A stretch of DNA of 38,698 nt from Fidelibacterota bacterium UBA7300 (GCA_002471865.1 DKQU01000009.1:1993-40690), one strand, 5' to 3'. Counted from the first letter of the stretch, positions 24,630-34,353 are shown. A program made the numbers and translations. Notes: generated by a model from the sequence alone, not told the origin.

Positions 24630-27600
24630 ATGAAGCTTAAAATAGAAATTTCAAGAACTTCTATTTTTCTTCTTTTGATAAGTTTATTAATAATTATTCC
24701 TTTCAATACGCTCTCCAGTCAATGGAAGTTCTTTGGAAAGAAAGATAATACAGCCATGCACGAACTTGTGCCAGAAAAGGATTGGCCTGAGTGGAAATAC
24801 CGCGACTACTACGACTGGCGTAACACGGCATTGATGAGACAGTTGGATGATGAAGATGACCCGCAGATACTTAGACGGCAAAAAGCTATTCTTGTAGGTA
24901 ATAAGATTTCCGCTGAAATCTGGAATTTTGGATCTATTTCCAGCCCAGGAAATCATACTTCCGATATTGTATGGGAAGGACTCGGATATGGATATGAATT
25001 TGGTCCGTTTATTTGCGCAGAAGTTGAAGTGACTCCATCCAGCCATCAGGATGCTTACATCAAGACCGATGAACTTGGAAATCCGGTTATCAACGAGGAG
25101 GGCGACACTGTCTGGGTAGCGAGAGTCATTAGTGATGGTTTGGTTTCTCTGGGAGGTGAAGTATCACCTGATGGTCAAGAATTCTGGGGATGGCAGCCTC
25201 TTGCATATAACAATGAGCTTGTTCCTTATGCGGATCCTAACAGCAATTATATCCCCACATCAAATGATGTGGACCGCGATGGTGATGGTAAACCAGACAG
25301 CTGGCCTGAAGGGTGGTACAATGAGAATCTAAAGGAATTTGTTTGGCCCGGGGCTCTAAAACAAGGTGCATCTAATTCTGATATGGAAAGCTTCTTTGTG
25401 GTGGACGACCGAACTAACAAGGAATTTGAATATTATCCAATCAGCAACGATTCTACCCGTAAAGGACTTGGAATTGAAATTGAATGTCGGTATTACCAGT
25501 GGTCCAACCCTTTAGCTGAAGATATTATTTTTCTTATTTACAAAGTTACTAATGTCAGTGACAAAGATCTTGAGGAAGTCATATTTGGAATGTGGGGTGA
25601 TCCCCATGTTGGCGGATGGGCAAACTGGCAGGATGACCTCTCCTTTTTTGATCAAGATATAAATATGGTGTACTGCTGGGATGAAGATGGAGTCAGTGAT
25701 GTGTCTGGACGTCCCCCGGGGTATTTTGGCTATAAATTTCTGGAGAGTCCAGGGAACCCATATGATGGTATAGATAACGACGATGATAATATGATAGACG
25801 AAAGCCGGAGTGACGGAATCGATAACGATTTAGATTGGGATGTTGAAAAACATGATGTTGGAGTTGACGGTCTTCCTAATACTGGCGACGAAGGTGAAGG
25901 AGATGGTGAGCCAACCGCAGGAGATCCTTTTGATATCCGCGAACCTGGAGAACCTAATTACGAATGGACTGACTTGGACGAGGCGGATATGGTGGGGTTA
26001 ACAGGATTTTCCTCACCTGTGTTCGGAGGAAATAACACCATATCAGAAGATCATCACGTATTCGAAGATTTTTTGACTCCGGGAGTATTTGATTCTGCAA
26101 ATGCTAATACGGCCGGAGATTATATTTTCATCTACAGCTCAGGACCGATTGATCTACCTGCTGGAGAAGCTCGGCGGTTTTCAGTCGCATTGTTGGTAGG
26201 ACAAAATTATCAAGATCTTACATTGAATGCTGTGACAGCTCAAAGCATATATGAGCGGAATTATCAATTTGCAAAACCTCCTGAAAAACCTAAGGTCACA
26301 GCTGTTCCAGGTGATGAGAAGGTGACCTTCTACTGGGATGACGTGGCGGAATCTTCTGTGGATCCAATTTCAGAAACAGAAGATTTTGAGGGGTATGTTA
26401 TCTATCGCAGCACCGATCCGCAGTTCTTGGATCAGCAAACAATCACAGACGCTTACGGTTCGAATTTTCTGTTTACTCCACTAGAAATGGTGGGAGGAGC
26501 CCCTGCCCGATTTGACCTTGATAATGAATATAGCGGTTTAAGTGATATTCTTTATACCGGGCATGGTATTCCCTATAACCTTGGCAACAATACTGGAATC
26601 CTGCACTCTTTTGTGGACTCTAACAATGTGATTAACGGTCAAACATATTACTATGCCGTTGTCTCTTATGATCATGGAGATGATAGCTTGGAGATAGCTC
26701 CCGCAGAATGTTCCAAACTGATTACACTAAATCCTGAATCGAACGAAATTTTCCTCGATGTGAATACAGTACAGATCATTCCTCGCTCTCCCGCTGCAGG
26801 ATATGTGGAAGGACAAGTAATAGATGATGATATTTTACACCTATCGGGAATTGCTACAGGGAACCTGAGAGTTGAGATTATCGATCCTATGAAAATAGAA
26901 GATCAGGATACATTTAAAGTAACTTTTCAGGAGTCGCCAACTCGGTTTTCCATTGAGGACCTGAAACTCATAGATGATCAGTTTATCGCCAATGTAGATA
27001 AATTTATCTCTCTTTCTCATAAGAATATCAATGATAGTACTTTTTATCTTACAGATACGGCAGAAGTAAATATCTATAACAGAGATGTAGATTATGAACT
27101 TGATGCAGAATTCGGTCGTATAAAAGCCCTCGCTACTGGAGATTTGGAGGATGGAATCCTCTATTTTGCCAAGTATACCTACTTACCGATTTTTGAGAGC
27201 CAGTTGATAGATAATGAAGAAGCGAATCCTGTATTTGATGGGATGAAGATCTTTGTTGAAGACCAACCCTTGGAGATTGACATTTCAAAGACGGGATGGA
27301 ATGCATTAAGTCCGACAAATTATACTGCAGTTGTCGGAGTGTATTCACAAGGTGGGAACTCTTATCCGGCAGATTATGAAGTTCGTTTTGCATCATCAAT
27401 TGTTGACACAGGATCTTATTCAGGCATTTTTACTCCATTCAATATATATAAAACCACTATGGGCATGGTTCCCGAAAAGCAGAGGTTTGCAATTATCAAA
27501 AAACCGCCCGATGTAAGCAATGATACCTGGGACACGCACGATGAAATCGTGTTGTTTGAGGGAGAGGGATTTGGATCGCCAACTTGGATGATTAAATTCT

Positions 27601-28061
27601 TTGAACCAAGTGAGGGAACACCTGTTCTTCCGACGGAAGATGACATTTTCTATGTCTTTACTTCCCGCCCATTCTATGAAGATGATGTATATACTTTTGC
27701 TACACAGGCATCTTATATAGACAATCAGCTCGGGGAAGCAAGTTTAGATCAAATATCGGTAGTTCCAAATCCCTACGTAGTAACTAATGTTTTGGAACAA
27801 CTAGATCGCCAAAATCCGAGAGACCGTGGTCCTCGACGGGTATATTTCAACCATTTACCTACAGAGTGTACGATTCGTATATATACAATGTCAGGTGAAT
27901 TAGTAAAAACCCTGTATCATCAATCTGATCTTGATGATGGTAAGGAATTTTGGGATCTGACGACGAAAGATAATTTCCCAATTGCTTATGGTGTTTATAT
28001 CTTTCACGTGGATGCCGGAGAATTGGGGCAAAAGATTGGTCGTCTTGGTGTCATTAAATAA
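24630..28061 (+). CDS. Large secreted receptor-partner (cargo) protein with FN3 domain, Asp-rich loops and T9SS-like tail
   Basis: The 1143-residue protein begins with a signal peptide (to ~LSSQ). The first ~480 residues hold a conserved block (GIEIECRYYQWSNPLAEDIIFLIYKVTN cut here as GIEIECRYYQW...YKVTN) and acidic, probably calcium-binding loops (DRDGDGKPD, DGIDNDDDN, DGIDNDLDWD). An FN3 domain sits at ~550-690 (KPKVTAVPGDEKVTFYW ... YYYAVVSYD). The remainder is beta-rich and shares PAAGY and other segments with the protein at the left edge. The end (VVPNPYV ... RRVYFNHLP ... GRLGVIK) is a T9SS-like tail of the VVPNPYV class. AGGAG lies 10 bases upstream of the ATG. I infer a surface partner of the adjacent TonB receptor, in the place SusD holds in Bacteroidetes. 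No enzyme motif was found. Confidence 0.88.
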   Translation: MKLKIEISRTSIFLLLISLLIIIPFNTLSSQWKFFGKKDNTAMHELVPEKDWPEWKYRDYYDWRNTALMRQLDDEDDPQILRRQKAILVGNKISAEIWNFGSISSPGNHTSDIVWEGLGYGYEFGPFICAEVEVTPSSHQDAYIKTDELGNPVINEEGDTVWVARVISDGLVSLGGEVSPDGQEFWGWQPLAYNNELVPYADPNSNYIPTSNDVDRDGDGKPDSWPEGWYNENLKEFVWPGALKQGASNSDMESFFVVDDRTNKEFEYYPISNDSTRKGLGIEIECRYYQWSNPLAEDIIFLIYKVTNVSDKDLEEVIFGMWGDPHVGGWANWQDDLSFFDQDINMVYCWDEDGVSDVSGRPPGYFGYKFLESPGNPYDGIDNDDDNMIDESRSDGIDNDLDWDVEKHDVGVDGLPNTGDEGEGDGEPTAGDPFDIREPGEPNYEWTDLDEADMVGLTGFSSPVFGGNNTISEDHHVFEDFLTPGVFDSANANTAGDYIFIYSSGPIDLPAGEARRFSVALLVGQNYQDLTLNAVTAQSIYERNYQFAKPPEKPKVTAVPGDEKVTFYWDDVAESSVDPISETEDFEGYVIYRSTDPQFLDQQTITDAYGSNFLFTPLEMVGGAPARFDLDNEYSGLSDILYTGHGIPYNLGNNTGILHSFVDSNNVINGQTYYYAVVSYDHGDDSLEIAPAECSKLITLNPESNEIFLDVNTVQIIPRSPAAGYVEGQVIDDDILHLSGIATGNLRVEIIDPMKIEDQDTFKVTFQESPTRFSIEDLKLIDDQFIANVDKFISLSHKNINDSTFYLTDTAEVNIYNRDVDYELDAEFGRIKALATGDLEDGILYFAKYTYLPIFESQLIDNEEANPVFDGMKIFVEDQPLEIDISKTGWNALSPTNYTAVVGVYSQGGNSYPADYEVRFASSIVDTGSYSGIFTPFNIYKTTMGMVPEKQRFAIIKKPPDVSNDTWDTHDEIVLFEGEGFGSPTWMIKFFEPSEGTPVLPTEDDIFYVFTSRPFYEDDVYTFATQASYIDNQLGEASLDQISVVPNPYVVTNVLEQLDRQNPRDRGPRRVYFNHLPTECTIRIYTMSGELVKTLYHQSDLDDGKEFWDLTTKDNFPIAYGVYIFHVDAGELGQKIGRLGVIK

Positions 28062-28080
28062 TGAAAAAGTAAAAAAAAAG

Positions 28081-29115
28081 ATGAAGTCAACTATCAAGAT
28101 TCAACTCTTATGCCTACTTGTCTTTGGGAACTTTGGTTGGTCCCAATTGGATAACGTGCAGACGATCACCAAAACAGGGACCACTGCAGCACAATTCTTG
28201 AAGATTGGTGTAGATCCAAGAGGATCATCTATGGGGAATGCTTTTACAGCGATGCCAGGAGATGTCAGTTCTATGTTCTGGAATCCTGCTGGGTTAACCG
28301 CTGTAAAAAGGATCGAATCCATGTTTGTTGAAAGTGATTGGCTGGCAGGAGTGAGTTATAATTATTTGGCTCTTGCACTACCGATTCGTAGTATAGGTGT
28401 GCTAGGGATGAGCATCACAAACTTATCTGTTCCTGAAGAGATCGTTCGTACGGTAACTGACCCGGAGGGCACTGGAGAATATTGGGATGCACAAGATCTG
28501 GCAATCAATCTTGCTTTTGCTAGAACTTTAACTGACAGGTTTTCTATAGGTGCAAATATTAAATATATTCAACAGAATATTTGGCATGCCACCGCCGATG
28601 CATTTGCTGTGGATATAGGTGCTCTGTTCATCACACCGTGGGGAGTCCGATTGGGGGCAAGCCTTGCCAATTATGGTAATTATATGAGACTGTCTGGACG
28701 GGATCAAAAATTAAGTGTTGATCCTGATCCTCAGAACCAAGGAAACGTTGAATTTGTAAATGCCATGTATGAGACAGATTATTTTCCTCTTCCACTCATG
28801 TTTCGTGTAGGATTATCAGGAGAGATTATAAAAACCAATGCATTGCGGCTTAGTTTTGGTGTGGATGCACTGCATCCAAACGATAACAGTGAAGCGGTTA
28901 ACGCTGGGTTTGAAATGGCAATGGGTGAGACTATTTTCCTCCGGGGTGGACATGCAAACCTGTTCAGAGAAGGTGCCGAAGAGGGATTTACACTTGGTGG
29001 AGGGATTCATTATAGGTTAAAGAGTAGTCCTACAATTATTAAGATAGATTATTCCTATTCTGATTTTAGCAGGTTAGAAGGAGTCCAACGAATATCCATG
29101 GGGATTAAATTTTAG
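28081..29115 (+). CDS. PorV/PorQ-family outer-membrane beta-barrel protein, second copy
   Basis: ATG at 28081 gives 344 residues with a proper signal peptide (MKSTIKIQLLCLLVFGNFGWSQ split near GWSQ); an upstream in-frame ATG at 27982 would lie inside the cargo gene. Family blocks are TGTTAAQFLKIGV, SSMGNAFTA, FWNPAGL, NIWHATADAFAVD, DALHPNDNSEAVN and FTLGGGIHY. It is the paralogue of the protein at 1750 and follows its own T9SS-tailed cargo gene by 19 bp. That repeats the cargo-PorV gene order and supports a one-to-one partnership. It should form a FadL-like barrel in the outer membrane. Confidence 0.9.
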   Translation: MKSTIKIQLLCLLVFGNFGWSQLDNVQTITKTGTTAAQFLKIGVDPRGSSMGNAFTAMPGDVSSMFWNPAGLTAVKRIESMFVESDWLAGVSYNYLALALPIRSIGVLGMSITNLSVPEEIVRTVTDPEGTGEYWDAQDLAINLAFARTLTDRFSIGANIKYIQQNIWHATADAFAVDIGALFITPWGVRLGASLANYGNYMRLSGRDQKLSVDPDPQNQGNVEFVNAMYETDYFPLPLMFRVGLSGEIIKTNALRLSFGVDALHPNDNSEAVNAGFEMAMGETIFLRGGHANLFREGAEEGFTLGGGIHYRLKSSPTIIKIDYSYSDFSRLEGVQRISMGIKF

Positions 29116-29215
29116 TCTCCCTTTACACGAAATCCCCAGATTTACTGTTCGCAAGAGAGAAGGTAATTTTATCATCAGAAAGCTATTTTCTAAAGATTTG
29201 TTATATAAGTAATTC

Positions 29216-30517
29216 ATGAATAAAAAACTAAGTGTCATCTTTGTTTATCTAATTATTGTTATCTTTCCTCAATCTGGATTTTGTTTCTCTGATATCGCTC
29301 AGAAAATATCAAGTCAGATAGTCTCCCGCGTATTAAGGTCAGGACAAGTTGTACAGCTCATCGGTGTTACCGAGGATTATACTAATATGGGTAATATTGA
29401 AGGAGTAGCTATCCACATTTATTCGGAAAATATTCCAGATGTTTCTCTCCGTTTTCAATATGATAATGGTAACTGGTCGGAGTGGCAAAACGCCCAACTG
29501 TTTACTGAGCCGTTTTCGTACCGTTCCATTGCCTGGTTCAGGGGTGAACTGGCCAAATCATCCATGCGATATGAATATAACACTTCCGTTCAGCAGGGTA
29601 GCATAGAGATACTAAGTGTTGGCCTGTTTCTTGAAGATAATGAAGAATATCCCATTGTATCTGAAATCCCCAAAGTAACACCACATGATTTGCAAAAACC
29701 CCGTATTATTACCAGAGAAGAGTGGGGAGCTCAACCCCCAACACATGGTTATACAAATCACCCATACTTTACAAAGTTAACTCTTCACCATGCGGCGGGA
29801 TTTTCCGCCTCGAATATTGAAGAAGGGAAAATTCAGATGAGGGCTATTCAAGACTTTCATCAGATTGTCCGTGGATGGAGTGATATTGGTTATCACTTTG
29901 TTGTTGATCGAGCAGGTAACATTTATCAAGGGAGACCTGAGACAGTAATTGGTGCTCATGTGCTTAGCCATAACACGGGCAATATTGGTGTATGTGTTCT
30001 AGGGTGTTATCATCCACCGGAATTGTATTGTAATGATCAACTTACTCAAGCTTCAAGAGATTCGCTGGTCAAACTTTACGCGTGGATTTCTGAAACATAT
30101 GACTATAATCCTTATGTTCTTCTCGGTCATAGAGATTATCCAGACAATGATACTTCATGCCCTGGTAACAATGTCTGGTCTCTTTTATATTCAATAAGAG
30201 ATGCAATAAATATTTATATAGAAATGGGAGGGCCTCCACTTTACTATACATTATCACAGAATTATCCTAACCCATTTAATCTGCAAACAACAATTCTCTT
30301 CGATTTACCAAAAGAAAGTATGGTTCATTTGACTATATTTAACATCCAGGGTAGAGTAGTAAAAAAAGTTGTAGACCAGATTATGAATAAGGGAATACAG
30401 ACAGTTATGTGGGATGGAAGAAATATTGAAGATACCCAAGTAAGTGCAGGAGTTTATCTATACCAAATAGAGGCTGGAGATTTTGTGCAGACCAAGAAGA
30501 TGGTGCTCCTAAAGTAA
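29216..30517 (+). CDS. Secreted PGRP/Amidase_2 N-acetylmuramoyl-L-alanine amidase with T9SS tail
   Basis: The 433-residue protein has a signal peptide (to ~GFCFS) and a beta-rich segment (~30-155). Then comes a PGRP-type amidase domain (~160-335): ITREEWGA, LTLH191HAAG, GYHFVVDRAGNIYQGRP and GH305RDYPDNDTSC315PG, with His191, His305 and Cys315 as the zinc triad of catalytic PGRPs and T7 lysozyme. A YPNPFN T9SS tail ends in KKMVLLK. It should cut the lactyl-amide bond between glycan and stem peptide in peptidoglycan. Export by T9SS implies action on foreign or released wall material. It follows the receptor trio after ~100 bp, where I see only a weak -10-like TATATA and no terminator. Confidence 0.92.
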   Translation: MNKKLSVIFVYLIIVIFPQSGFCFSDIAQKISSQIVSRVLRSGQVVQLIGVTEDYTNMGNIEGVAIHIYSENIPDVSLRFQYDNGNWSEWQNAQLFTEPFSYRSIAWFRGELAKSSMRYEYNTSVQQGSIEILSVGLFLEDNEEYPIVSEIPKVTPHDLQKPRIITREEWGAQPPTHGYTNHPYFTKLTLHHAAGFSASNIEEGKIQMRAIQDFHQIVRGWSDIGYHFVVDRAGNIYQGRPETVIGAHVLSHNTGNIGVCVLGCYHPPELYCNDQLTQASRDSLVKLYAWISETYDYNPYVLLGHRDYPDNDTSCPGNNVWSLLYSIRDAINIYIEMGGPPLYYTLSQNYPNPFNLQTTILFDLPKESMVHLTIFNIQGRVVKKVVDQIMNKGIQTVMWDGRNIEDTQVSAGVYLYQIEAGDFVQTKKMVLLK

Positions 30518-30607
30518 AAGAGATATGTTAGTTTGGCATAAGCACTGACTTCACCGGATGGAACCAATAGGTGATCAATTTGTGCAGGATTGGTTAAACT
30601 GGCACAA

Positions 30608-33070
30608 CTATTTCAGTAGAGTAAACTTTCGGGCGTAGCTCTGACCACCTGATTTAAGCAGTACGGTGTAAGTTCCCGATGCTGCCATTTCTCCGGCAAA
30701 CGTCTTTCCATTCCATTTTACAGTGAGTTCGCCCCCGGTGGTCGGCAAAGCGGTTAGAGGAATTTCAGCCACTGACCGTCCAAGAATATCAAGGATCTTG
30801 ATAATAGATGTTTCTGCCTGAAATCCCTGAGAGATCTGGATCAATATATTGACTTGGAGATTTGCAGGATTGGGGTAAATGGCAGTGATGCTCGGAGTTT
30901 GTGGCAACGGTGTTGGATCAGTCACTAATTGGAGGTTCGTGTAGAAGTAGTTCAGCATTTCGGACATGATAGCGTTCCTGCTCTCCTCCGGGTAGATGGT
31001 CTCGAAAGGGATGGCAAGATGTACCACTCCTCCCTGAGAAGAACTTCCCCCGAAATTTCCGATGTACTCTATTCCTGCTCCTCCCTTTGTGGAATAATCC
31101 ACATTGTTGTATTTAAGATTTATGGCAGATCCAGCGGTAGGTTTGATCCCATCCGGCCAGTCCACATCATAAGTGCCATGACTTCCGTTGTCAAAGGTAA
31201 CGCTGGAAAAGTCGGAGAAGATTCCTCCGTCAGTGCCGAATGCTTCATAAGTTCCCTGTTGGCCGCCTGCCGCGTCAGAGACAAAAACTGACTTCAGATA
31301 ATCGGTGTAGAAAGCATAATCAGCAGCATCTCCCTCAGCCACCAGATCGTAACCGATTTCTGAACCTGAAACAAATAGTCCCCGCCCTGCCTCGAGGAAG
31401 TCCATCACCTCTGCTTGTTCAGCCGCTGTAAAGGAGCTGGTAGCTGTTCCTTCTTCGCCCAGAATCCAGTCAACAATGAAGTAATCGTTCAAATTGATAC
31501 TGCCTGATTCCACAACTTCGTTAGCGCAGGCGTCGAAGGCAACCCCGGCGGCTTGAATGGCAGGACCGTGGCGGCGAATGAAATCAAATGTGTTGGTGGT
31601 GCCGTTAACACGGTCGAAGCCGTTTACCACCAGGATAGGAACTTCCTCAGAAGTTGGTATTACACCCAGCACTTCTGTCATAGGGCTTTCGCCATACTCG
31701 TTCTCTGCTGATATTTGGAAGTAGTACAGTTCGTCTTCTGTTAGATTGGTCAAGACTACAGGTTCACTTGAAAAGGTTGCGAGCAACTCTGAACTGCCTG
31801 CTAACCAGCTGTAGATGTTAAACTCACTGGCGCCGCTTGGCGTAGAGAAGTTGATTTGCACCGAGCCGTCGCCTATATTGATGATACTCAGATTGGTGGG
31901 AGTTGTGGGCGGAGCAGAAGCGCCAAAGTGATCAGCCAGCGCTCCCCATAACTCCGGTTCAGTTCCGTCATAGCCGAGTGCCCAAATACCGATACCCAGC
32001 AAGTCTTCGTCGATGGCCAACTCGTATTTAAGGGAAAGTGAGAGGCTGTCATCATACCACCCTTGGTGCCAGTTACTGCTGCCATCTTGGTAGTGGTACC
32101 ACGGTGTCTGGGATTCATCGTTCCACAAGGGGCCGTAACTCTCCGCCAGAGCGATGGCTTCGGAGTAGAATTTGGCATCGCCGCTCCCGGTAGTGGATGC
32201 TCCGGCGCTGCCGGAAGTAGTTGGCCATTCGTATCCGTAGTACGGCAAGCCGAGGATGATCTTATCCCGGTCGTTTCCGGTCTCGTTCAAGTAGTCGTTC
32301 ACGGTCCAAGTGACGTTGTAGGTACCCCAGCCGGATAGGGGAGAGACAGGTCCTGCCGTGGGACTGCCGCTCCAGTGATAGGCGTAACCCATGATCATCA
32401 AGCCGTCGCAAGTTTCAGCGAGAGCGTCGTAATCAAAGGCGTTAGACCAATCCACAGCCGGAGTAGCCATAGTCACCTGTGATGCCGGATTCGCTTCGTG
32501 AAAAGCTGCAGTTAGATCCGTCATGAATGTGGTAAGGTTGTTACGTTGGCTGGAGGGGACACCTTCAAAATCTATATTCACCCCGTCAGCTCCAGCATCG
32601 TTTACCTCTGTCAGGAGATTATTGATGAGTGTCTGCCGGTTGGAAGGGCTGCTCAAAAGCTGGGCTAAGTTATCGCTGTTGAATAGGATGACTCCCAATG
32701 AGACTTCTGTTCCGTACGAGTGAGCTTCGTTGATGAGGCTCGTCACCGGCCAGCCGTGATGATCAACTATATTACCGCTGCCGTTGATCTCCAAACCGAA
32801 ATAGGCGATGGTGGAAATGAGATTGAAGTTGTAGCTCTGCCACGCCGTCCCCATCCAGTAGGGGTGGTAACCGAATACCTCCCTGGAGGGTATTGTCCGT
32901 CGTGCCTGTATTGGGATAGAAGCACCATAGGATTCGGTTTTGATGTCACGATATAGCTCTCGGAAGATTTCGTGTTGTTCTTGGTGGATACTTTTGTGAT
33001 ACTGTCCGGTAGCGACGTTTGTCAGCATTAAAACAAAGGCCAAAAAGAGTAATGCCTGCAGTAGCTTCAT
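30608..33070 (-). CDS. Secreted GH18 (YaaH/SleL-like) glycosidase with FN3, GATase-like domain and T9SS-like tail
   Basis: After a signal peptide (to ~NVATG), residues ~63-385 form a GH18 barrel. Its motif is D162-G-V-N-I-D167-F-E169, where E169 is the acid/base and the Asn replaces a usual Asp; this DGVNIDFE form is typical of YaaH/SleL-type peptidoglycan N-acetylglucosaminidases. An FN3 domain (~390-470) and a domain resembling the 'xanthan lyase' GATase-like module (ILVVNGFDR, DWILGEEG, GRGLFVSGSEIGYDL; ~475-735) follow. A variant tail (YPNPANLQ ... YARKFTLLK) ends the 820 residues. It may cut peptidoglycan glycan or chitin-like polymers. It lies 5 bp behind lysA in the same operon. Confidence 0.88.
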   Translation of the reverse strand: MKLLQALLFLAFVLMLTNVATGQYHKSIHQEQHEIFRELYRDIKTESYGASIPIQARRTIPSREVFGYHPYWMGTAWQSYNFNLISTIAYFGLEINGSGNIVDHHGWPVTSLINEAHSYGTEVSLGVILFNSDNLAQLLSSPSNRQTLINNLLTEVNDAGADGVNIDFEGVPSSQRNNLTTFMTDLTAAFHEANPASQVTMATPAVDWSNAFDYDALAETCDGLMIMGYAYHWSGSPTAGPVSPLSGWGTYNVTWTVNDYLNETGNDRDKIILGLPYYGYEWPTTSGSAGASTTGSGDAKFYSEAIALAESYGPLWNDESQTPWYHYQDGSSNWHQGWYDDSLSLSLKYELAIDEDLLGIGIWALGYDGTEPELWGALADHFGASAPPTTPTNLSIINIGDGSVQINFSTPSGASEFNIYSWLAGSSELLATFSSEPVVLTNLTEDELYYFQISAENEYGESPMTEVLGVIPTSEEVPILVVNGFDRVNGTTNTFDFIRRHGPAIQAAGVAFDACANEVVESGSINLNDYFIVDWILGEEGTATSSFTAAEQAEVMDFLEAGRGLFVSGSEIGYDLVAEGDAADYAFYTDYLKSVFVSDAAGGQQGTYEAFGTDGGIFSDFSSVTFDNGSHGTYDVDWPDGIKPTAGSAINLKYNNVDYSTKGGAGIEYIGNFGGSSSQGGVVHLAIPFETIYPEESRNAIMSEMLNYFYTNLQLVTDPTPLPQTPSITAIYPNPANLQVNILIQISQGFQAETSIIKILDILGRSVAEIPLTALPTTGGELTVKWNGKTFAGEMAASGTYTVLLKSGGQSYARKFTLLK

Positions 33071-33075
33071 TAGTC

Positions 33076-34353
33076 TTAATCTCCGTTCCAGTTACACCCA
33101 GCAAAGATATCCTCAATGGTTTCTTTCTTTCGTATCATTCTTGGTTTGCCGTTTTCCATTAGCACCTCTGCCGGCCTGGATCGTGTGTTATATGGAGTAG
33201 CCATTACATAGCCGTAGGCGCCAGCGTCCATGATAGCCACAAGGTCGCCTTCGTTCAAGGTGGGGAGGTCCCGATCAACTGCTAACCGATCACTGTTCTC
33301 ACAGATACCACCTGTTACGTCTACAGTCTGAGTTGTTGGCGCCTCAGGTTCACCAATCTTTAGAATGCGATGGTAGGCATTGTAGAGGGCTGGCCGGATG
33401 AGTGTGTTCATTCCGGCGTCAAGACCCACGAACCGCTTGTAACTTTCCTTCACTCCCGTCACTCGACTGAGAATGAAACCGGCATCTGCCACTAGGTACT
33501 TCCCCGGTTCTATAAAGAGGGCAGGAGTATCAGGGGAGTTCCGGTCATAGAATTTTCTAAATACCTTCCCGAGACTCTCGAACAGCTCACTGACATCAAG
33601 AGATGATTCATCAAGTTTATACGGAATTCCAAATCCGCCGCCCATGCTGATGTATTCAAAGGTTATACCAAGCGATTCTTCAATTTCCCGGGCTACAGTC
33701 AGAATAGCTGAGAGAAGCTCTACGAAATAGCCAGGGTCTAGATTGCCGGAGCCGGTCATGCACTGCAAGCCAAACCGCTCCACACCGTCATCTTGCGCCA
33801 AGCGGTAGGCATCGATTATTTTCTCTCGCGGTATACCAAATTTGGCTTCCCGTCCGGCGGTAACAATGGCGGGGAAGCGACCTTTTCCGAAGCCGGGATT
33901 CAGGCGAAAAGAGATCTCCTTTGGGACACTTATCTTTCGTAGGCGGAGGTAGCTGGAGGAATCATCAAGATTCAGATGGACTCCGGAATCGAGGGCGGTC
34001 TTTAGCTCTTCTGGACTCTCATAATTTCCTGTGTAGATACACCTCTCAGGTGGGATGTTGAGTCTCTGAGCTATGTAAAGTTCGCCTGGACTAGAGCAGT
34101 CTGCTCCAAGGGAGGAAGCTGCCCCTAACAAGACAGAGAGGATGTGGGGATTAGAATTGGCTTTTAGCGCATAACAGATCTGAGACTTCGGGAATGAACC
34201 GGAGAAAGCATTTTCCATCCGTGAGGTGTTGTCTCTCAAGCGGTCGGCGTCGTAAATGTAGAGGGGAGTACCAAATTCACAAGCGAGATCTTCTGCGAGA
34301 ACACGGTCAGAGATGAGCTGTTGAAGAGGATGGGGTGTGGTTGTTAATGTCAT
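33076..34353 (-). CDS. lysA: Diaminopimelate decarboxylase
   Basis: The protein is a fold-type III PLP enzyme of 425 residues from ATG 34353. It has the PLP-Lys motif YALK64ANSNP, SLGADCSSPGEL, the glycine-rich MGGGFGIPY, EPGKYLVADAG and a catalytic-Cys region TGGICENSD. It converts meso-diaminopimelate to L-lysine in the cytoplasm. A TTG start at 34380 would add nine residues; neither has a clear Shine-Dalgarno site. It follows fxsA by about 28 bp and precedes a secreted GH18 gene, an unusual partner. Diaminopimelate released from peptidoglycan would be a natural substrate, but ordinary lysine synthesis explains the gene equally well. Confidence 0.95.
   Translation of the reverse strand: MTLTTTPHPLQQLISDRVLAEDLACEFGTPLYIYDADRLRDNTSRMENAFSGSFPKSQICYALKANSNPHILSVLLGAASSLGADCSSPGELYIAQRLNIPPERCIYTGNYESPEELKTALDSGVHLNLDDSSSYLRLRKISVPKEISFRLNPGFGKGRFPAIVTAGREAKFGIPREKIIDAYRLAQDDGVERFGLQCMTGSGNLDPGYFVELLSAILTVAREIEESLGITFEYISMGGGFGIPYKLDESSLDVSELFESLGKVFRKFYDRNSPDTPALFIEPGKYLVADAGFILSRVTGVKESYKRFVGLDAGMNTLIRPALYNAYHRILKIGEPEAPTTQTVDVTGGICENSDRLAVDRDLPTLNEGDLVAIMDAGAYGYVMATPYNTRSRPAEVLMENGKPRMIRKKETIEDIFAGCNWNGD

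Noticed and set aside
24630..28061. SusD-like protein
   Set aside because: It has no lipobox, no TPR-like helical composition and no SusD/RagB motif; it is beta-rich with FN3 and a T9SS-like tail.
27982..28080. Upstream in-frame ATG for the second PorV-like gene
   Set aside because: It would overlap the cargo gene by 80 bases and bury the signal peptide; ATG 28081 gives a normal one.
30580..30607. Hairpin TTGTGCAG...CTGGCACAA between the PGRP and GH18 genes
   Set aside because: The stem has a bulge and no T-run on either strand, so I do not call it a terminator although it lies between convergent genes.
30929..31291. 120-codon plus-strand open frame
   Set aside because: It lies opposite the GH18 gene, whose domains and tail are clear; the plus-strand translation looks like nothing known.
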